NCBI RefSeq assembly: GCF_011758805.1
Contig: NZ_JAANOW010000001.1
Coordinates: 1,488,001-1,552,000, forward strand
Source of the DNA: Mycolicibacterium fluoranthenivorans
Lineage (GTDB): Bacteria; Actinomycetota; Actinomycetes; Mycobacteriales; Mycobacteriaceae
Reading direction: 5' to 3'
DNA: 64,000 bases
Shown here piece by piece: positions 55,518-64,000 of this stretch. A program made the position numbers and the translations under genes. Numbering within the stretch: position 1 is the first letter of the stretch; each line of letters starts with the position of its first letter. Below the pieces are notes generated by a model. That model was given only the letters and a program-made list of their open reading frames with translations. It had not been told where the DNA came from and made no database searches.

Positions 55518-56127
55518 CGGGTTCACCGGGTACCGATTCGAGCAGTCTGGTGATGAGGCGCTCGATCATGTCGGCGCGGATGACCCCGGGTTGCAGCATC
55601 TCTTCCAGCGCGACACCCGCGGTAACGGTGACTACGAGTTGGGCCAGGTCGGCCAGCCGCTGACTGGGTAGCCCGGTCTGGGCGCCCTCGACGACCTGCA
55701 TGGCCTGTTCGACGGCGGCGCGCCTGCGTGCGATGAGCCGGTCGCGTAGTGCGGGGTCGCGTACGGCGCGCAGCCAGTACTCGAAAAGCACCAGCTGATA
55801 CTGGCTCTCGTCGTGGATCGACCCGAGCATGGATCGGCTGAGTGCCTCGGCTGTCGCCTTGATGTCGCCACGGCCGGCACCGAACGCCGTCGCGATCAAG
55901 GCGCTGCGTGTCTCGAACTGGCGGTCGAGCAAGGCCAGGAACAGCTCGTCCTTGGATTCGAAGTTGGAGTACACCGCACCCTTGGTGAAGCCGGCCGCCT
56001 GGCCGATCGCGTCGATGGTGGTGCCTGCGAAACCCTCCGCGGCGAACACCTCCAGCGCCGCGTCGAGTATCCGATCGCGCACCTCATCGCGCGTGGGGCG
56101 GGTCCGTGCGGGTTTGACAGAGGACAT
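55501..56127 (-). CDS. TetR-family transcriptional regulator
   Basis: A 208-residue repressor with the helix-turn-helix TIDAIGQAAGFTKGAVYSNF (about residues 40-59) and a TetR C-terminal domain. ATG at 56127 starts MSSVKPARTRPTRDEVRD. It is divergent from the pseudo-ABC/YhgE genes, with two related palindromes in the 69-base gap that are its likely operators. Confidence 0.9.
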   Translation of the reverse strand: MSSVKPARTRPTRDEVRDRILDAALEVFAAEGFAGTTIDAIGQAAGFTKGAVYSNFESKDELFLALLDRQFETRSALIATAFGAGRGDIKATAEALSRSMLGSIHDESQYQLVLFEYWLRAVRDPALRDRLIARRRAAVEQAMQVVEGAQTGLPSQRLADLAQLVVTVTAGVALEEMLQPGVIRADMIERLITRLLESVPGEPVSPQS

Positions 56128-56137
56128 GGACGACAGC

Positions 56138-56175
56138 ATACTCGACAGTATCGAATCGATACCAGTCGGTATCGA
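56138..56175. promoter_or_regulatory. two related palindromic operators
   Basis: ATACTCGACAGTAT (56138-56151) and TCGATACCAGTCGGTATCGA (56156-56175) share the form ATAC-Y-N4-R-GTAT, and their centres are 21 bp apart, two helical turns. They fill the gap between the divergent TetR and ABC-like genes and suggest cooperative repressor binding. Confidence 0.75.
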
Positions 56176-56196
56176 AAGGTGCGGAGAGGTTGAGAG

Positions 56197-56898
56197 ATGG
56201 CAGACGCGCAGGACACCCTGGCCGCCGACGAATCCGTCGACGCCGCTCCGGCGCTGATCACGGCCGTCGGGCTCGGCGTCGACGGCGAACACGGACCGTT
56301 GTTCTCGGATATCGATCTCGAGCTGAGCAGTGGTTTCCACGCCATCCAGATGCCCGGCGGCTGGGGCCAGACCGCGCTCCTGCTGACCCTGGCGGGCCGC
56401 CTGAAACCCACCCACGGCACCGTCACCGTCTGCGGAGACACCCGGCCGCGCGACATCCGCAGACACTGCTCGATCGCGGCGTTCGACGATATCGACGAGT
56501 TGGAGGACTCGGTGACCGTGGCGACCGTGCTCGCCGAGCAGCGCCGCTGGCTGGCGCCGTGGTACCGGCAGGTGCCGATCGAGGCCGGCGAGACCGCCCT
56601 GCGTGAGGTGTTCGGTGAGATCCCGGCGCCGTCGGCCACGACCTTCATCAGTGAACTGTCCGATCTGGACCTGTTCCTGCTGCGGGTCACCCTGGCCCGG
56701 TTCTCGGATCGGCCGATCCTGGTGGTCGGCGATCTCGAACAGGTTCGGGACAACGCCCGCCGCGCGCTGGCCGTCCAGCGGCTCGGCGCCCTCGCCGAAA
56801 CGCAGACCGTCGTGGTGGGCGTGACCAATCCGCTGGGCGCGGATGCACCCAACCACGACCTCCACGATCACCGCAGCCTGACCGGAAAGGACTCCTGA
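56197..56898 (+). CDS. degenerate ABC-type ATPase-like protein
   Basis: A 233-residue protein with the overall layout of an ABC ATPase, including LKPTHGTVTVCGD after the P-loop. Walker A reads MPGGWGQTALLLTLAG, with Gln in place of the essential Lys. The signature region reads ELSDLDLFLLRVTLAR instead of LSGGQ. Walker B reads PILVVGDLEQV with no Asp-Glu pair. It is therefore probably unable to hydrolyse ATP. Its stop overlaps the YhgE/Pip gene start by one base, so the two are made together. Confidence 0.8.
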   Translation: MADAQDTLAADESVDAAPALITAVGLGVDGEHGPLFSDIDLELSSGFHAIQMPGGWGQTALLLTLAGRLKPTHGTVTVCGDTRPRDIRRHCSIAAFDDIDELEDSVTVATVLAEQRRWLAPWYRQVPIEAGETALREVFGEIPAPSATTFISELSDLDLFLLRVTLARFSDRPILVVGDLEQVRDNARRALAVQRLGALAETQTVVVGVTNPLGADAPNHDLHDHRSLTGKDS

Positions 56899-58892
56899 TG
56901 CTGAAAGGTCTTCGCGCAAGCGGCGGCTCATCCCCGCTGGCAGGACTCGCCTTCGGCTCCGAGATCAAACGCTTTGCCCGCAGCCGGCTGACCCGGGTGG
57001 CGATCGTGGTGCTGATGCTGCTGCCCCTGGTGTACGGCGCGCTGTACCTGTGGGCCTACTGGGATCCCTTCGGCCATGTCAACAAAATGCCTGTCGCACT
57101 GGTCAATTCGGACCGCGGCGCGGTGGTGTCCGGGCAGCAGGTCAACGTCGGAGACGAGATCGCCAAGAGCCTGACCGCCGACGGCAGCATGGACTGGAAT
57201 GTCGTGAGTGATGACGAGGCGCGCACCGGGGTCGAACACGGCAAGTACTACTTCATGCTCGAATTGCCCTCGGACTTCAGCGAAGCCATCGCCTCACCGC
57301 TGACCGGGCAGCCGAAACAGGCCAACCTGATCGCGGTCTACAACGACGCCAACAACTACATCTCGTCGAGTATCGGGCGCACCGCCACCGACCAGGTGCT
57401 CAATGCGGTGTCCACCAGAATCTCCGGGCAGGCCGTCAATCAGGTGCTGTCCGTGGTGGTCTCGTCGGGGGCCGGCATCAAACAGGCGGCCGACGGGGCC
57501 CACCAGCTCGCCGACGGCGCGGTCAAGGTCGACGACGGCGCCGCCGCACTGTCCACGGGTCTGCACACCGCGCGGTCCGGTTCGGCGCAATTGGCCACCG
57601 GCGCCCAACAGCTCTCCGACGGCATCACCAAGGCCACCGACCCGCTGGTCGCGGTCACCCGGGCCCTCTCGCAGATGGGTGGTGACACCGACAAGCTGCA
57701 ACAGGGCACGGCCGCCCTGCGGCAGGCCAACGACCAGATCGGTGCCATCGCCACCGCTCAGGACACCGCGGCCGACTCGCTCACCGCGGTGATCAACCAG
57801 CTCTCCACCAGCGCAGATCCGTTGGCCAACAGTGCCGCCGGAACGTTGCGTGGTGTGCAGGACCAGTTGCAGGCGCACCAGTTCACCCCGCAGATCCGTC
57901 AGCAGCTGACCGACGCGGAGAACGCCGCGATATCCATGACCTCGTCGATGCGCACCCCGGGCAGCCCGCTGGGCACCGGCCTGGATCAGGTGGGGGCCAA
58001 GGGCCAGGAACTCACCGACAAACTCAACGAACTGCGTGGCGGCGCCCAGAAGCTCGCCTCCGGCAGCGCCGAATTGGCAAGCGGAATAGTCAAACTCGAC
58101 AACGGCGCCCAGCAGTTGAAGACGGGCACCGGCCAGCTGCGCGCCGGATCGGCAGAGCTTGCGACCAAGCTCGCCGACGGTGCCAAGCAAGTCCCGGACT
58201 GGAGCGCGCAGCAGAAGGAGTCGATCGCCGACACCATCGGTGGTCCGGTGCATCTGGAAACCGCGCACGAGAACGCCGCGCCCAACTTCGGCACGGGTAT
58301 GGCCCCGTTCTTCATCACCCTGGCGCTGTTCTTCGGTGCCCTGGTGCTCTGGATGGTGCTGCGGCCGTTGCAGACCCGGCCGATCGCCGCGGAGGTCCTG
58401 GCCATCCGGGTGGTGTTGGCCAGTTATCTGCCGGCGGTGGCGATCGGGCTGTGCCAGGCGGTGATCCTGTACTGCGTGGTGCGGTTCGCGCTCGGTATGC
58501 ACGCGGCTCACCCCGTGGCGATGCTGGCCTTCATGGTGCTGATCTCGTGCGCGTTCGTCGCGGCCACCCAAGCGATCAACGCCCTCGTCGGACCGGCGGT
58601 GGGGCGCGTGCTGATCATGGCGCTGCTGATGCTCCAGCTGGTCAGCGCCGGTGGCATGTACCCGGTGGAGACCACCTCGCGGCCGTTCCAGGTCTTCCAC
58701 AACTACGACCCGATGACTTACGGGGTCAACGGACTACGCCAGTTGATCCTCGGCGGTATCGATCACCGGTTGTGGCAGGCCGTGATCGCACTGCTGATCA
58801 TCTGGGCCGGGGCGTTTGTGATCTCCTCGCTGTCGGCCCGGCGCAACCGGATGTGGAACATGACCCGGCTGATGCCGGCGATCAAGATGTGA
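56898..58892 (+). CDS. YhgE/Pip-family membrane protein
   Basis: A 664-residue protein of the ABC-2/YhgE type. One membrane helix near the N-terminus (VAIVVLMLLPLVYGALYLWA, about 35-54) is followed by a large extracytoplasmic region (about 60-460). This contains repeated LxxGxxxLxxG units such as LATGAQQLSDGITK and LASGSAELASGIVK, suggesting a long coiled or helical stalk. About five membrane helices follow (about 470-650). Such proteins move or anchor surface factors; their exact transport role is mostly unknown. It overlaps the convergent GH65 gene by 11 bases. Confidence 0.88.
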   Translation: MLKGLRASGGSSPLAGLAFGSEIKRFARSRLTRVAIVVLMLLPLVYGALYLWAYWDPFGHVNKMPVALVNSDRGAVVSGQQVNVGDEIAKSLTADGSMDWNVVSDDEARTGVEHGKYYFMLELPSDFSEAIASPLTGQPKQANLIAVYNDANNYISSSIGRTATDQVLNAVSTRISGQAVNQVLSVVVSSGAGIKQAADGAHQLADGAVKVDDGAAALSTGLHTARSGSAQLATGAQQLSDGITKATDPLVAVTRALSQMGGDTDKLQQGTAALRQANDQIGAIATAQDTAADSLTAVINQLSTSADPLANSAAGTLRGVQDQLQAHQFTPQIRQQLTDAENAAISMTSSMRTPGSPLGTGLDQVGAKGQELTDKLNELRGGAQKLASGSAELASGIVKLDNGAQQLKTGTGQLRAGSAELATKLADGAKQVPDWSAQQKESIADTIGGPVHLETAHENAAPNFGTGMAPFFITLALFFGALVLWMVLRPLQTRPIAAEVLAIRVVLASYLPAVAIGLCQAVILYCVVRFALGMHAAHPVAMLAFMVLISCAFVAATQAINALVGPAVGRVLIMALLMLQLVSAGGMYPVETTSRPFQVFHNYDPMTYGVNGLRQLILGGIDHRLWQAVIALLIIWAGAFVISSLSARRNRMWNMTRLMPAIKM

Positions 58893-61251
58893 CGTCCGAA
58901 CCGAGCCGGCGCCGGATCGGTTCCCTGCCGGGCGGCTGCGACGGCGCGGGCAGCAGGGGTTTGCGCACGTGCACGGCGACGGTGGTCGGCTCCTGAGTGC
59001 TGACGGTGAGTTCGGCCCCGGCGTGCCGGATTGTCAGGTGCGAGTGCGGGCCGTCGCGCAGGCTGTAGATCACCTCTGCGTGCGTGGCATCGACGGTCAG
59101 GCGAAATTCGCTCCAGCGCAACCGGAATCGCAATCGGTCGATCCCGTCGGGCAGGTGCGGGTCCAGCGTCAGCACGCCTTCGTCGTCACGCAGGCCACCG
59201 AACCCGGCCACCAGCGCGATCCAGGCGCCGGCCAGCGAGGCCATGTGCAGGCCGTCGCGGGTGTTGTGGTGCAGATCGCGCAGGTCGATCAGGGCCGCCT
59301 CATAGGCATAGTCGTGGGCCAGTTCCAGATGGCCCACCTCGGCACAGAGCACCGCCTGGGTGCACGCCGACAGGGAGGAATCCCTGGTGGTGCGGCGCTC
59401 GTAATAGTCGACATTGTGGGCCTTCTGCTCGGCGGTGAAGGCGTGACTCTGCCAATGCATGGCCAGTACCAGGTCCGCCTGTTTGAGCACCTGGGCCGGG
59501 TACAACCGGACGTAGTGTTCATGTAGCAGCAGGGGATAGTTCGTGTTCTCGGTGAAATCCCACTCGGCCAGGCTGGTGAAACCCTCGGACTGGGAGTGCA
59601 CCCCGAGTTCGCGGTCGAACGGGATGTGCACTGCCGCAGCGGCATCCCGCCACGCCGCGGTCTCCTCGGTGGTGACCCCGATGGCCGCGGCGCCGTCGGG
59701 ATGGCGCCGGCATGCGTCGGCCGCCACCCGCAGATTCAGGGCGGCCATCAGGTTGGTGAACACATTGTCGCTTGCCAGCGCCGTGTATTCGTCCGGACCG
59801 GTGACCCCGTCGAGGTGCCATACCCCGTGCCGATCGTGGTGGCCCAGCGAGATCCACAGTCGCGCGGTCTCCACCAGCACCGACAGCCCGCATTCGCGTT
59901 CCAGGCTGTCGTCGCCGGCCACCAGTCGGTAGCGCTCGTAGGCCATCGCGATATCGGCGTTGATATGCCAGGCGGCCGTGGCCGCCGGCCAGTAGGCCGA
60001 GCACTCCTCACCGCGTATCGTGCGCCAGGGGAAACTGGCGCCGGCGAGCCCGAGCTGCTCGGCGCGGTCCTTGGCGAGATCCAACGTCGCTGCGCGCCAG
60101 CGCAGGGCATCGGCGGCGGCATGCGGTTTGGTGTAGGTCAGAACCGGCAGCACGAACCCTTCGGTGTCCCAGAAAGCGTGGCCGTCGTAGCCCGTTCCGG
60201 TCAGCCCCTTACCGCCGATGGCCCGGCGCTCGGCGCGGGCGCTGGCCTGTAGCACGTGGAACAACCCGAACCGGACGGCCTGCTGTCTGTCCGGATCACC
60301 CCACACCTCGACATCGGCGGCATCCCAGAACTCGTCCAGGTAGGCGCGTTGGGCATCCAACAGACCCTGCCAACCGCTGTAGCGGGCGCCCGCCAATGCC
60401 CCGGCGACCTGGTCGCGCAGCGCCGGGCGCGACCGCAGGCTGGACCATCCGTAGGCGAGATACTTGACGATGCGCAGTTTCTGACCGGGCCGCAGACCGC
60501 AGATCACCGTCGTACGCGCCACATCGGCACGCGCCTCGGTGGTCACCTCGACGCGCCCGGGCACCTCGACCTCGTGGTCCATCGCAGCCGCCATCATCAG
60601 GCCGCTGTTGCGGGTTTGGTGCACCAGAAGGCCGCTGTGTTCGGTGTGCTCGTGCGAGACCGCCTCCAGCGGGTGATCGAGTCCCGCGGCCACCCGCGGA
60701 TCCGAGGACATCTCGGGTTGGTCCTCGTTGGCCACCAACTCCGATTGCACTGTGACAAGGCTGAATTCGTCGACCGCCTCGACCACGTACTCGATCGCCG
60801 CGACGCTGCGCTGCGTCAGCGACACCAACCTGGTCGAGGTGATCTTCACCTGCTTGCCGGCGGGGGAGCGCCACTGGGCCACCCGGGTGAGGATGCCGGC
60901 ACGCAGGTCGAGAACCCGTTCGTGGTCGATCAGTTCGCCGTACCTGATATCGAACGGCTCGTCGTCGACCAGCAGGCGCAGCAGCTTTCCGTTGGTGATG
61001 TCGACGATCGTCTGGCCGGCTTCGGGATAGCCGAAGCCGGTCTCGGCGTAGGGCAGGGCCCGGGTTTCGTAGAACGAGTTCAGATAGGTTCCCGGTAGTC
61101 CGTGCGGCTCGCCCTCGTCGAGGTTGCCACGCAGCCCGATGTGCCCGTTGGACAGCGCGAAGATGGATTCGGACTGAGCCAGCAGGTCGAGGTCCAGCCG
61201 TGTCTCGCGGATACGCCAGGGTTCGATGGGGAAGGCGTCGTGGTCGATCAT
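58882..61251 (-). CDS. glycoside hydrolase family 65 enzyme (Rv3401-like)
   Basis: A 789-residue GH65 protein that should phosphorolyse or hydrolyse an alpha-glucosidic disaccharide such as trehalose, maltose or kojibiose. The general acid glutamate is in [22 protein letters not shown] and the C-terminal [14 protein letters not shown] segments are typical. The ATG at 61251 overlaps the stop of the phosphoglucomutase gene (ATGA). Together they would convert a disaccharide to glucose 6-phosphate by way of beta-glucose 1-phosphate, which favours phosphorolysis. Confidence 0.9.
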   Translation of the reverse strand: MIDHDAFPIEPWRIRETRLDLDLLAQSESIFALSNGHIGLRGNLDEGEPHGLPGTYLNSFYETRALPYAETGFGYPEAGQTIVDITNGKLLRLLVDDEPFDIRYGELIDHERVLDLRAGILTRVAQWRSPAGKQVKITSTRLVSLTQRSVAAIEYVVEAVDEFSLVTVQSELVANEDQPEMSSDPRVAAGLDHPLEAVSHEHTEHSGLLVHQTRNSGLMMAAAMDHEVEVPGRVEVTTEARADVARTTVICGLRPGQKLRIVKYLAYGWSSLRSRPALRDQVAGALAGARYSGWQGLLDAQRAYLDEFWDAADVEVWGDPDRQQAVRFGLFHVLQASARAERRAIGGKGLTGTGYDGHAFWDTEGFVLPVLTYTKPHAAADALRWRAATLDLAKDRAEQLGLAGASFPWRTIRGEECSAYWPAATAAWHINADIAMAYERYRLVAGDDSLERECGLSVLVETARLWISLGHHDRHGVWHLDGVTGPDEYTALASDNVFTNLMAALNLRVAADACRRHPDGAAAIGVTTEETAAWRDAAAAVHIPFDRELGVHSQSEGFTSLAEWDFTENTNYPLLLHEHYVRLYPAQVLKQADLVLAMHWQSHAFTAEQKAHNVDYYERRTTRDSSLSACTQAVLCAEVGHLELAHDYAYEAALIDLRDLHHNTRDGLHMASLAGAWIALVAGFGGLRDDEGVLTLDPHLPDGIDRLRFRLRWSEFRLTVDATHAEVIYSLRDGPHSHLTIRHAGAELTVSTQEPTTVAVHVRKPLLPAPSQPPGREPIRRRLGSDVTS

Positions 61252-61994
61252 CGGCCGGCCTCCAGCAGATCGGCGAGGTCGGTGACGACGATATCGGCGC
61301 CATGGGCGCGCAACTGGTCGGCCTGACCGACCCGGTCGACCCCGACGACAAGGCCGAAGTGTCCGGCTCGCCCGGACTCGACCCCGGACAGGGCGTCCTC
61401 GAACACCGCGGCGGCCGAGGGCGCGACGCCGAGCAATTCGGCCCCACGCAGGTACGAGTCCGGTGCCGGTTTGCCGTCGAGGTGTTCCTCGCGCAGGGTG
61501 ACGCCGTCGACGCGCTGCTGCACGTACCGGGCCAGCCCGGTCACCTCGAGGACCTCGCGGGTGTTGGCGCTGGACGACACCACCGCCACGCCCAGGCCGG
61601 CGGCGGCGACCGCTTTCAGATACCTCCGGGAGCCGTCGAACACCTCGACACCCTCGGTGTGCAGAACCTTCTGGAACATCTGGTTCTTTCGATTGCCCAG
61701 ACCGGCCACCGTCTCGGCGTCGGGACCGTCGTCGGGTGTGCCCGCGGGCAGGTCGATACCCCGGCTGTTCAGGAAGGTGCGCACACCGTCCTCGCGGGGC
61801 TTGCCATCGACGTAGCTCAGGTAGTCCTGGTCGATGTCGAACGGGACGAACGACTGACCGGTGCGGTCGGCATGCTCGCGCAGGTACTGGTCGAACATCG
61901 CCTTCCATGCCGTTTTGTGCACGCTGGCGGTGTCGGTGAGGACACCGTCGAGGTCGAACAGGCACGCGTGCACGTTCTTGGGCAGGCCGAGCAT
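61248..61994 (-). CDS. beta-phosphoglucomutase-family HAD hydrolase (Rv3400-like)
   Basis: A 248-residue HAD enzyme. The nucleophile motif [13 protein letters not shown] is at residues 10-22 with both aspartates. [13 protein letters not shown] gives the phosphate-binding Ser, [19 protein letters not shown] the Lys, and [15 protein letters not shown] the metal-binding acids. It would interconvert beta-glucose 1-phosphate and glucose 6-phosphate. ATG at 61994. Confidence 0.92.
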   Translation of the reverse strand: MLGLPKNVHACLFDLDGVLTDTASVHKTAWKAMFDQYLREHADRTGQSFVPFDIDQDYLSYVDGKPREDGVRTFLNSRGIDLPAGTPDDGPDAETVAGLGNRKNQMFQKVLHTEGVEVFDGSRRYLKAVAAAGLGVAVVSSSANTREVLEVTGLARYVQQRVDGVTLREEHLDGKPAPDSYLRGAELLGVAPSAAAVFEDALSGVESGRAGHFGLVVGVDRVGQADQLRAHGADIVVTDLADLLEAGR

Positions 61995-62079
61995 GACAGC
62001 CCTCGCTTTCCGGTGGCGGACGGGTACCACTCCACCATGCCCGTTTCCGGCTGTGGGCATGCTCGGCGATGTGGTGACG

Positions 62080-62954
62080 TCAGCCGGCTTGTTGGTACAC
62101 GGTGTCGCCGACGGCGCGGCTGCGCTGGCCGTACACGTCGACGGGCACGTCGCCGGCCAGGGTGACCCTGTGCATGACGCGGCGCTGGTCGTCATAGTCG
62201 TCGACGGCGCGATGCTGGGTGGCCCGGTTGTCCCACATGGCGACGTCACCCGGTACCCAGTTCCAGCGAATGGTGTTCTCGGGCAAGGTGATCCGACGCT
62301 GGAGCAGTTCCAGTAGGGTATGTGACTCGTGGCTGTCCAGGCCGAGCAGGCCGCGGACGAAATCGCCGGCGACCAGGGTCCGTTCGCCCGTCTCGGGGTG
62401 CACCCGCACCACCGGTGCTCGGCGCGCAGATCCGGCTTCTCGAACGCCTCCCGCAGGGCGCGCTGGGTGTCGGTGATCTCGCCCTGCGCCGCGGCGTAGT
62501 CGTACCGGTTGCTGTGCAGTGCCCACAGATTCTCGACGAGGTGCTTGAGCGGTGCCGGCAGGTGGTCGTAGGCGGCGGCGGTCGACGCCCACAGCGTCGA
62601 ACCGCCGTAGCGGGGCAGGGTCACCGCGCGCAGCACGGAGATGGCGGGATAGTCCGGCATGAAGGTGACATCGGTGTGCCAGCGGGTGGCCTTGGCGTAC
62701 TCGGAATCGATGGGCGCGATGACCCCGCCGTGCCGCGTGAAGGCGTGGTGCCCGACGGGGCTGCCCAGCAGTCGGGCGAAGGTCTGTTGGCGGTCGTCGT
62801 CGAGGTGGTGCTGGTCGCGGAAGAACACCACCTTGTGCCGGAGGAGGGCGGCGCGGATCTCGGCGACCGTGCCGGCGTCGAGATCGCCGGTCAGCTCCAC
62901 GCCGTCGATGCGGGCGCCGATACGGCTGCCGAGCTGGGTCACGGTGATGGTCAT
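62080..62954 (-). pseudogene. TauD/TfdA-type alkylsulfatase (Rv3406-like), frameshifted
   Basis: The product would be an Fe(II)/2-oxoglutarate-dependent type II alkylsulfatase. The first frame runs from [20 protein letters not shown] through [20 protein letters not shown] (the His-x-Asp iron ligands) to [12 protein letters not shown]. The sequence continues in another frame as [20 protein letters not shown] to the end [10 protein letters not shown], including the third ligand in DNRATQHRA. One C appears missing in the stretch at 62411-62416, where a P codon would restore the frame. It may be a true pseudogene or a sequencing error. Confidence 0.85.
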
Positions 62955-62980
62955 GTCGATCCTTTGCGCTGGCCGAGGCG

Positions 62981-63031
62981 GTGTAGTCAGTTGACTACAC
63001 GCGATATGGGCTAGCGTAGTCAAGTGACTAC
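62981..63031. promoter_or_regulatory. two palindromic operators of the Rv3405c-like TetR repressor
   Basis: GTGTAGTCAGTTGACTACAC (62981-63000) is a perfect palindrome, and GTAGTCAAGTGACTAC (63016-63031) is a shorter copy of the same GTAGTCA-N2-TGACTAC form. The first lies 27 bases upstream of the sulfatase start, and the second covers the GTG start of the repressor gene. This layout allows repression of both genes. Confidence 0.85.
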
Positions 63032-63572
63032 AAACGCGCCACCAGCGGGCCGCGAGGAAGTGGTCGCGGCCGTCCTGGACGCCGCGGCCGAACTTTTCGC
63101 CGACCGCGGGCCGTCCGCCACCTCCATTCGCGATATCGCCACCCGCTCCCGGGTCAACCACGGCCTGGTGTACCGCCACTTCGGCACCAAGGAACGACTG
63201 GTCGGCGCGGTGCTGGACCATCTGGGCGCCACCCTGCGCGTCCTGGTCGCCGCCGACGCCCCGGCCGAGGACATCGAACGTGCCACCGACCGGCACACCC
63301 GCGTCATGGCCAGGGCTCTGCTCGACGGTTATCCGGTGGGCCGGCTGCAGACGCAATTCCCCAACGTTGCGCTGCTGCTGGACCGGGTGCTGCCGGAGTT
63401 CGCAGACGAGCAAGCCGGCCGGCTGGCCGTCGCCAATGCCGTTGCCCTGCAACTGGGCTGGCGCCTGTTCGAACCGTTCCTGCGGTCGGCCACGGGTCTG
63501 GCCGAGGTGCCCGACGCGGCCGTGCACACCTCGGCCGCGGCAGCCGCCGCGCGGATCCTCACCCCGGACTGA
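63024..63572 (+). CDS. TetR-family repressor, Rv3405c-like
   Basis: A 182-residue repressor with helix-turn-helix [20 protein letters not shown] (about residues 35-54). It is divergent from the sulfatase gene, as Rv3405c is from Rv3406, where it represses that gene. The GTG start lies within the second operator, which would give tight autoregulation and a very short or absent leader. Confidence 0.92.
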   Translation: MTTNAPPAGREEVVAAVLDAAAELFADRGPSATSIRDIATRSRVNHGLVYRHFGTKERLVGAVLDHLGATLRVLVAADAPAEDIERATDRHTRVMARALLDGYPVGRLQTQFPNVALLLDRVLPEFADEQAGRLAVANAVALQLGWRLFEPFLRSATGLAEVPDAAVHTSAAAAAARILTPD

Positions 63573-64000
63573 TCAGCTGCCCTTGCCGACGGCGGCCGCC
63601 ACCCGATCGCCGAGATCCTTGTCGACATTGCGCCAGTACTCGAACGCGCGCTCCAGCACCGGATCGGACACACCCTTGGACAGGTGGCCGGAGATGTTGG
63701 ACACCAACCGATCCCGAGCGGCGTCATCGAGCACATCGCGCACCAGAGTGCCCGCCTGACCCCAGTCGTCATCCTCGGCATGCAAGGAGTACGCGGCGCG
63801 AACCATGTCGCCGTCGGCGTGCCAGAGCGGCTCGCCGGTCCGCGCCGGGTCGGCCTGGGGGCCGCCGTAGGAATTGGGTGCGTACACCGGGTCGGTCACG
63901 TTCTTGACGCGCATGGCGCCGTCCTTGGAGTAGCTGTGCACCTCGGTTCTCGGCGTGTTGACCGGGATCTGCTTGTAGTTCACCCCGAGCCGGGCGCGGT
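63573..64000 (-). CDS. haem catalase, C-terminal part (runs off the window)
   Basis: The visible 142 or so residues begin RARLGVNYKQIPVNTP, a conserved stretch of monofunctional haem catalases, then NSYGGPQADPARTGEPLWHA, and end in a helical tail FEYWRNVDKDLGDRVAAAVG. The reading frame is open to the window edge. The short C-terminus indicates a small-subunit catalase. The stop is adjacent to the end of the TetR gene, convergent. Confidence 0.9.
   Translation of the reverse strand, partial: RARLGVNYKQIPVNTPRTEVHSYSKDGAMRVKNVTDPVYAPNSYGGPQADPARTGEPLWHADGDMVRAAYSLHAEDDDWGQAGTLVRDVLDDAARDRLVSNISGHLSKGVSDPVLERAFEYWRNVDKDLGDRVAAAVGKGS

Noticed and set aside
61995..63527. Long minus-strand frame joining the phosphoglucomutase, sulfatase and repressor regions
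   Set aside because: It reads through antisense TetR sequence, part of the frameshifted sulfatase and then the phosphoglucomutase. The separate starts at 62954 and 61994 are better supported.

Overview
The window is high-GC actinobacterial DNA and almost certainly comes from a rapidly growing mycobacterium (Mycolicibacterium type). From about 28.8 kb to the right end the gene order follows the M. tuberculosis Rv3433c-Rv3400 block: nnr, gadB, alr, tsaE-tsaB-rimI-tsaD, groES-groEL1, whiB3, an Rv3415c-like gene, sigD-rsdA, an Rv3412-like gene, guaB2-guaB3-choD, a GH65 enzyme with a beta-phosphoglucomutase, and an Rv3406-like sulfatase with its Rv3405c-like repressor. GroEL1 has the mycobacterial His-rich tail. 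These identifications rest on my reading of the protein sequences; no database search was run.

Left accessory part (1-15.8 kb). An IS1380-family element is cut by the window start. It is followed by a leftward catabolic cluster: acyl-CoA synthetase, a thiolase-fold protein without the thiolase cysteine, an NTF2-DUF35 fusion, a mycothiol-synthase-like double GNAT protein, a Rieske oxygenase alpha subunit, a ferredoxin-NADP reductase and a 3Fe-4S ferredoxin. A divergent aldehyde dehydrogenase and a TetR gene complete it. This looks like an oxygenase plus CoA-dependent degradation pathway for an unknown hydrophobic or cyclic substrate. Next come a second TetR gene, a DEAD-box helicase, an F420-type luciferase-like oxidoreductase behind a 14-bp palindrome, and an alpha/beta-hydrolase-like protein lacking the usual nucleophile.

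Middle part (15.9-28.3 kb). glmS is followed by an alpha/beta-hydrolase gene that has been split. Its first 44 codons lie at 17797-17931 and its C-terminal part at 23862-24143. Between them is a foreign block of about 5.9 kb carrying a TetR gene, a luciferase-like oxidoreductase under two abutting palindromic operators, a complete IS1380-family element with a 5-bp target duplication, a large DUF7064-like protein and an APH/ecdysteroid-kinase-like phosphotransferase. A sugar-alcohol module follows: DeoR regulator, mannitol-type PTS EIICBA, and a divergent zinc alcohol dehydrogenase.

Right conserved part (28.3-64 kb). Cell-wall and metabolite-repair genes (nnr, gadB, alr) lead into the t6A tRNA-modification operon and then the CIRCE-controlled groESL pair. 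An unrecognised gene points away from that same CIRCE. A secretion-rich stretch follows (cutinase, two tiny secreted proteins, a carboxylesterase, an HtrA/PepD-type protease). Then come whiB3 with a leader hairpin, the sigD/rsdA unit, purine synthesis (guaB2, guaB3), choD, and a TetR gene with two operators divergent from a degenerate ABC ATPase plus a YhgE/Pip membrane protein. The last genes are GH65 plus phosphoglucomutase, the alkylsulfatase gene broken by an apparent one-base deletion, its TetR repressor, and the C-terminus of a catalase.

The best candidates for undescribed biology are the foreign block at 18-23.9 kb, the Rieske/DUF35/double-GNAT cluster, and the pseudo-ATPase/YhgE pair.
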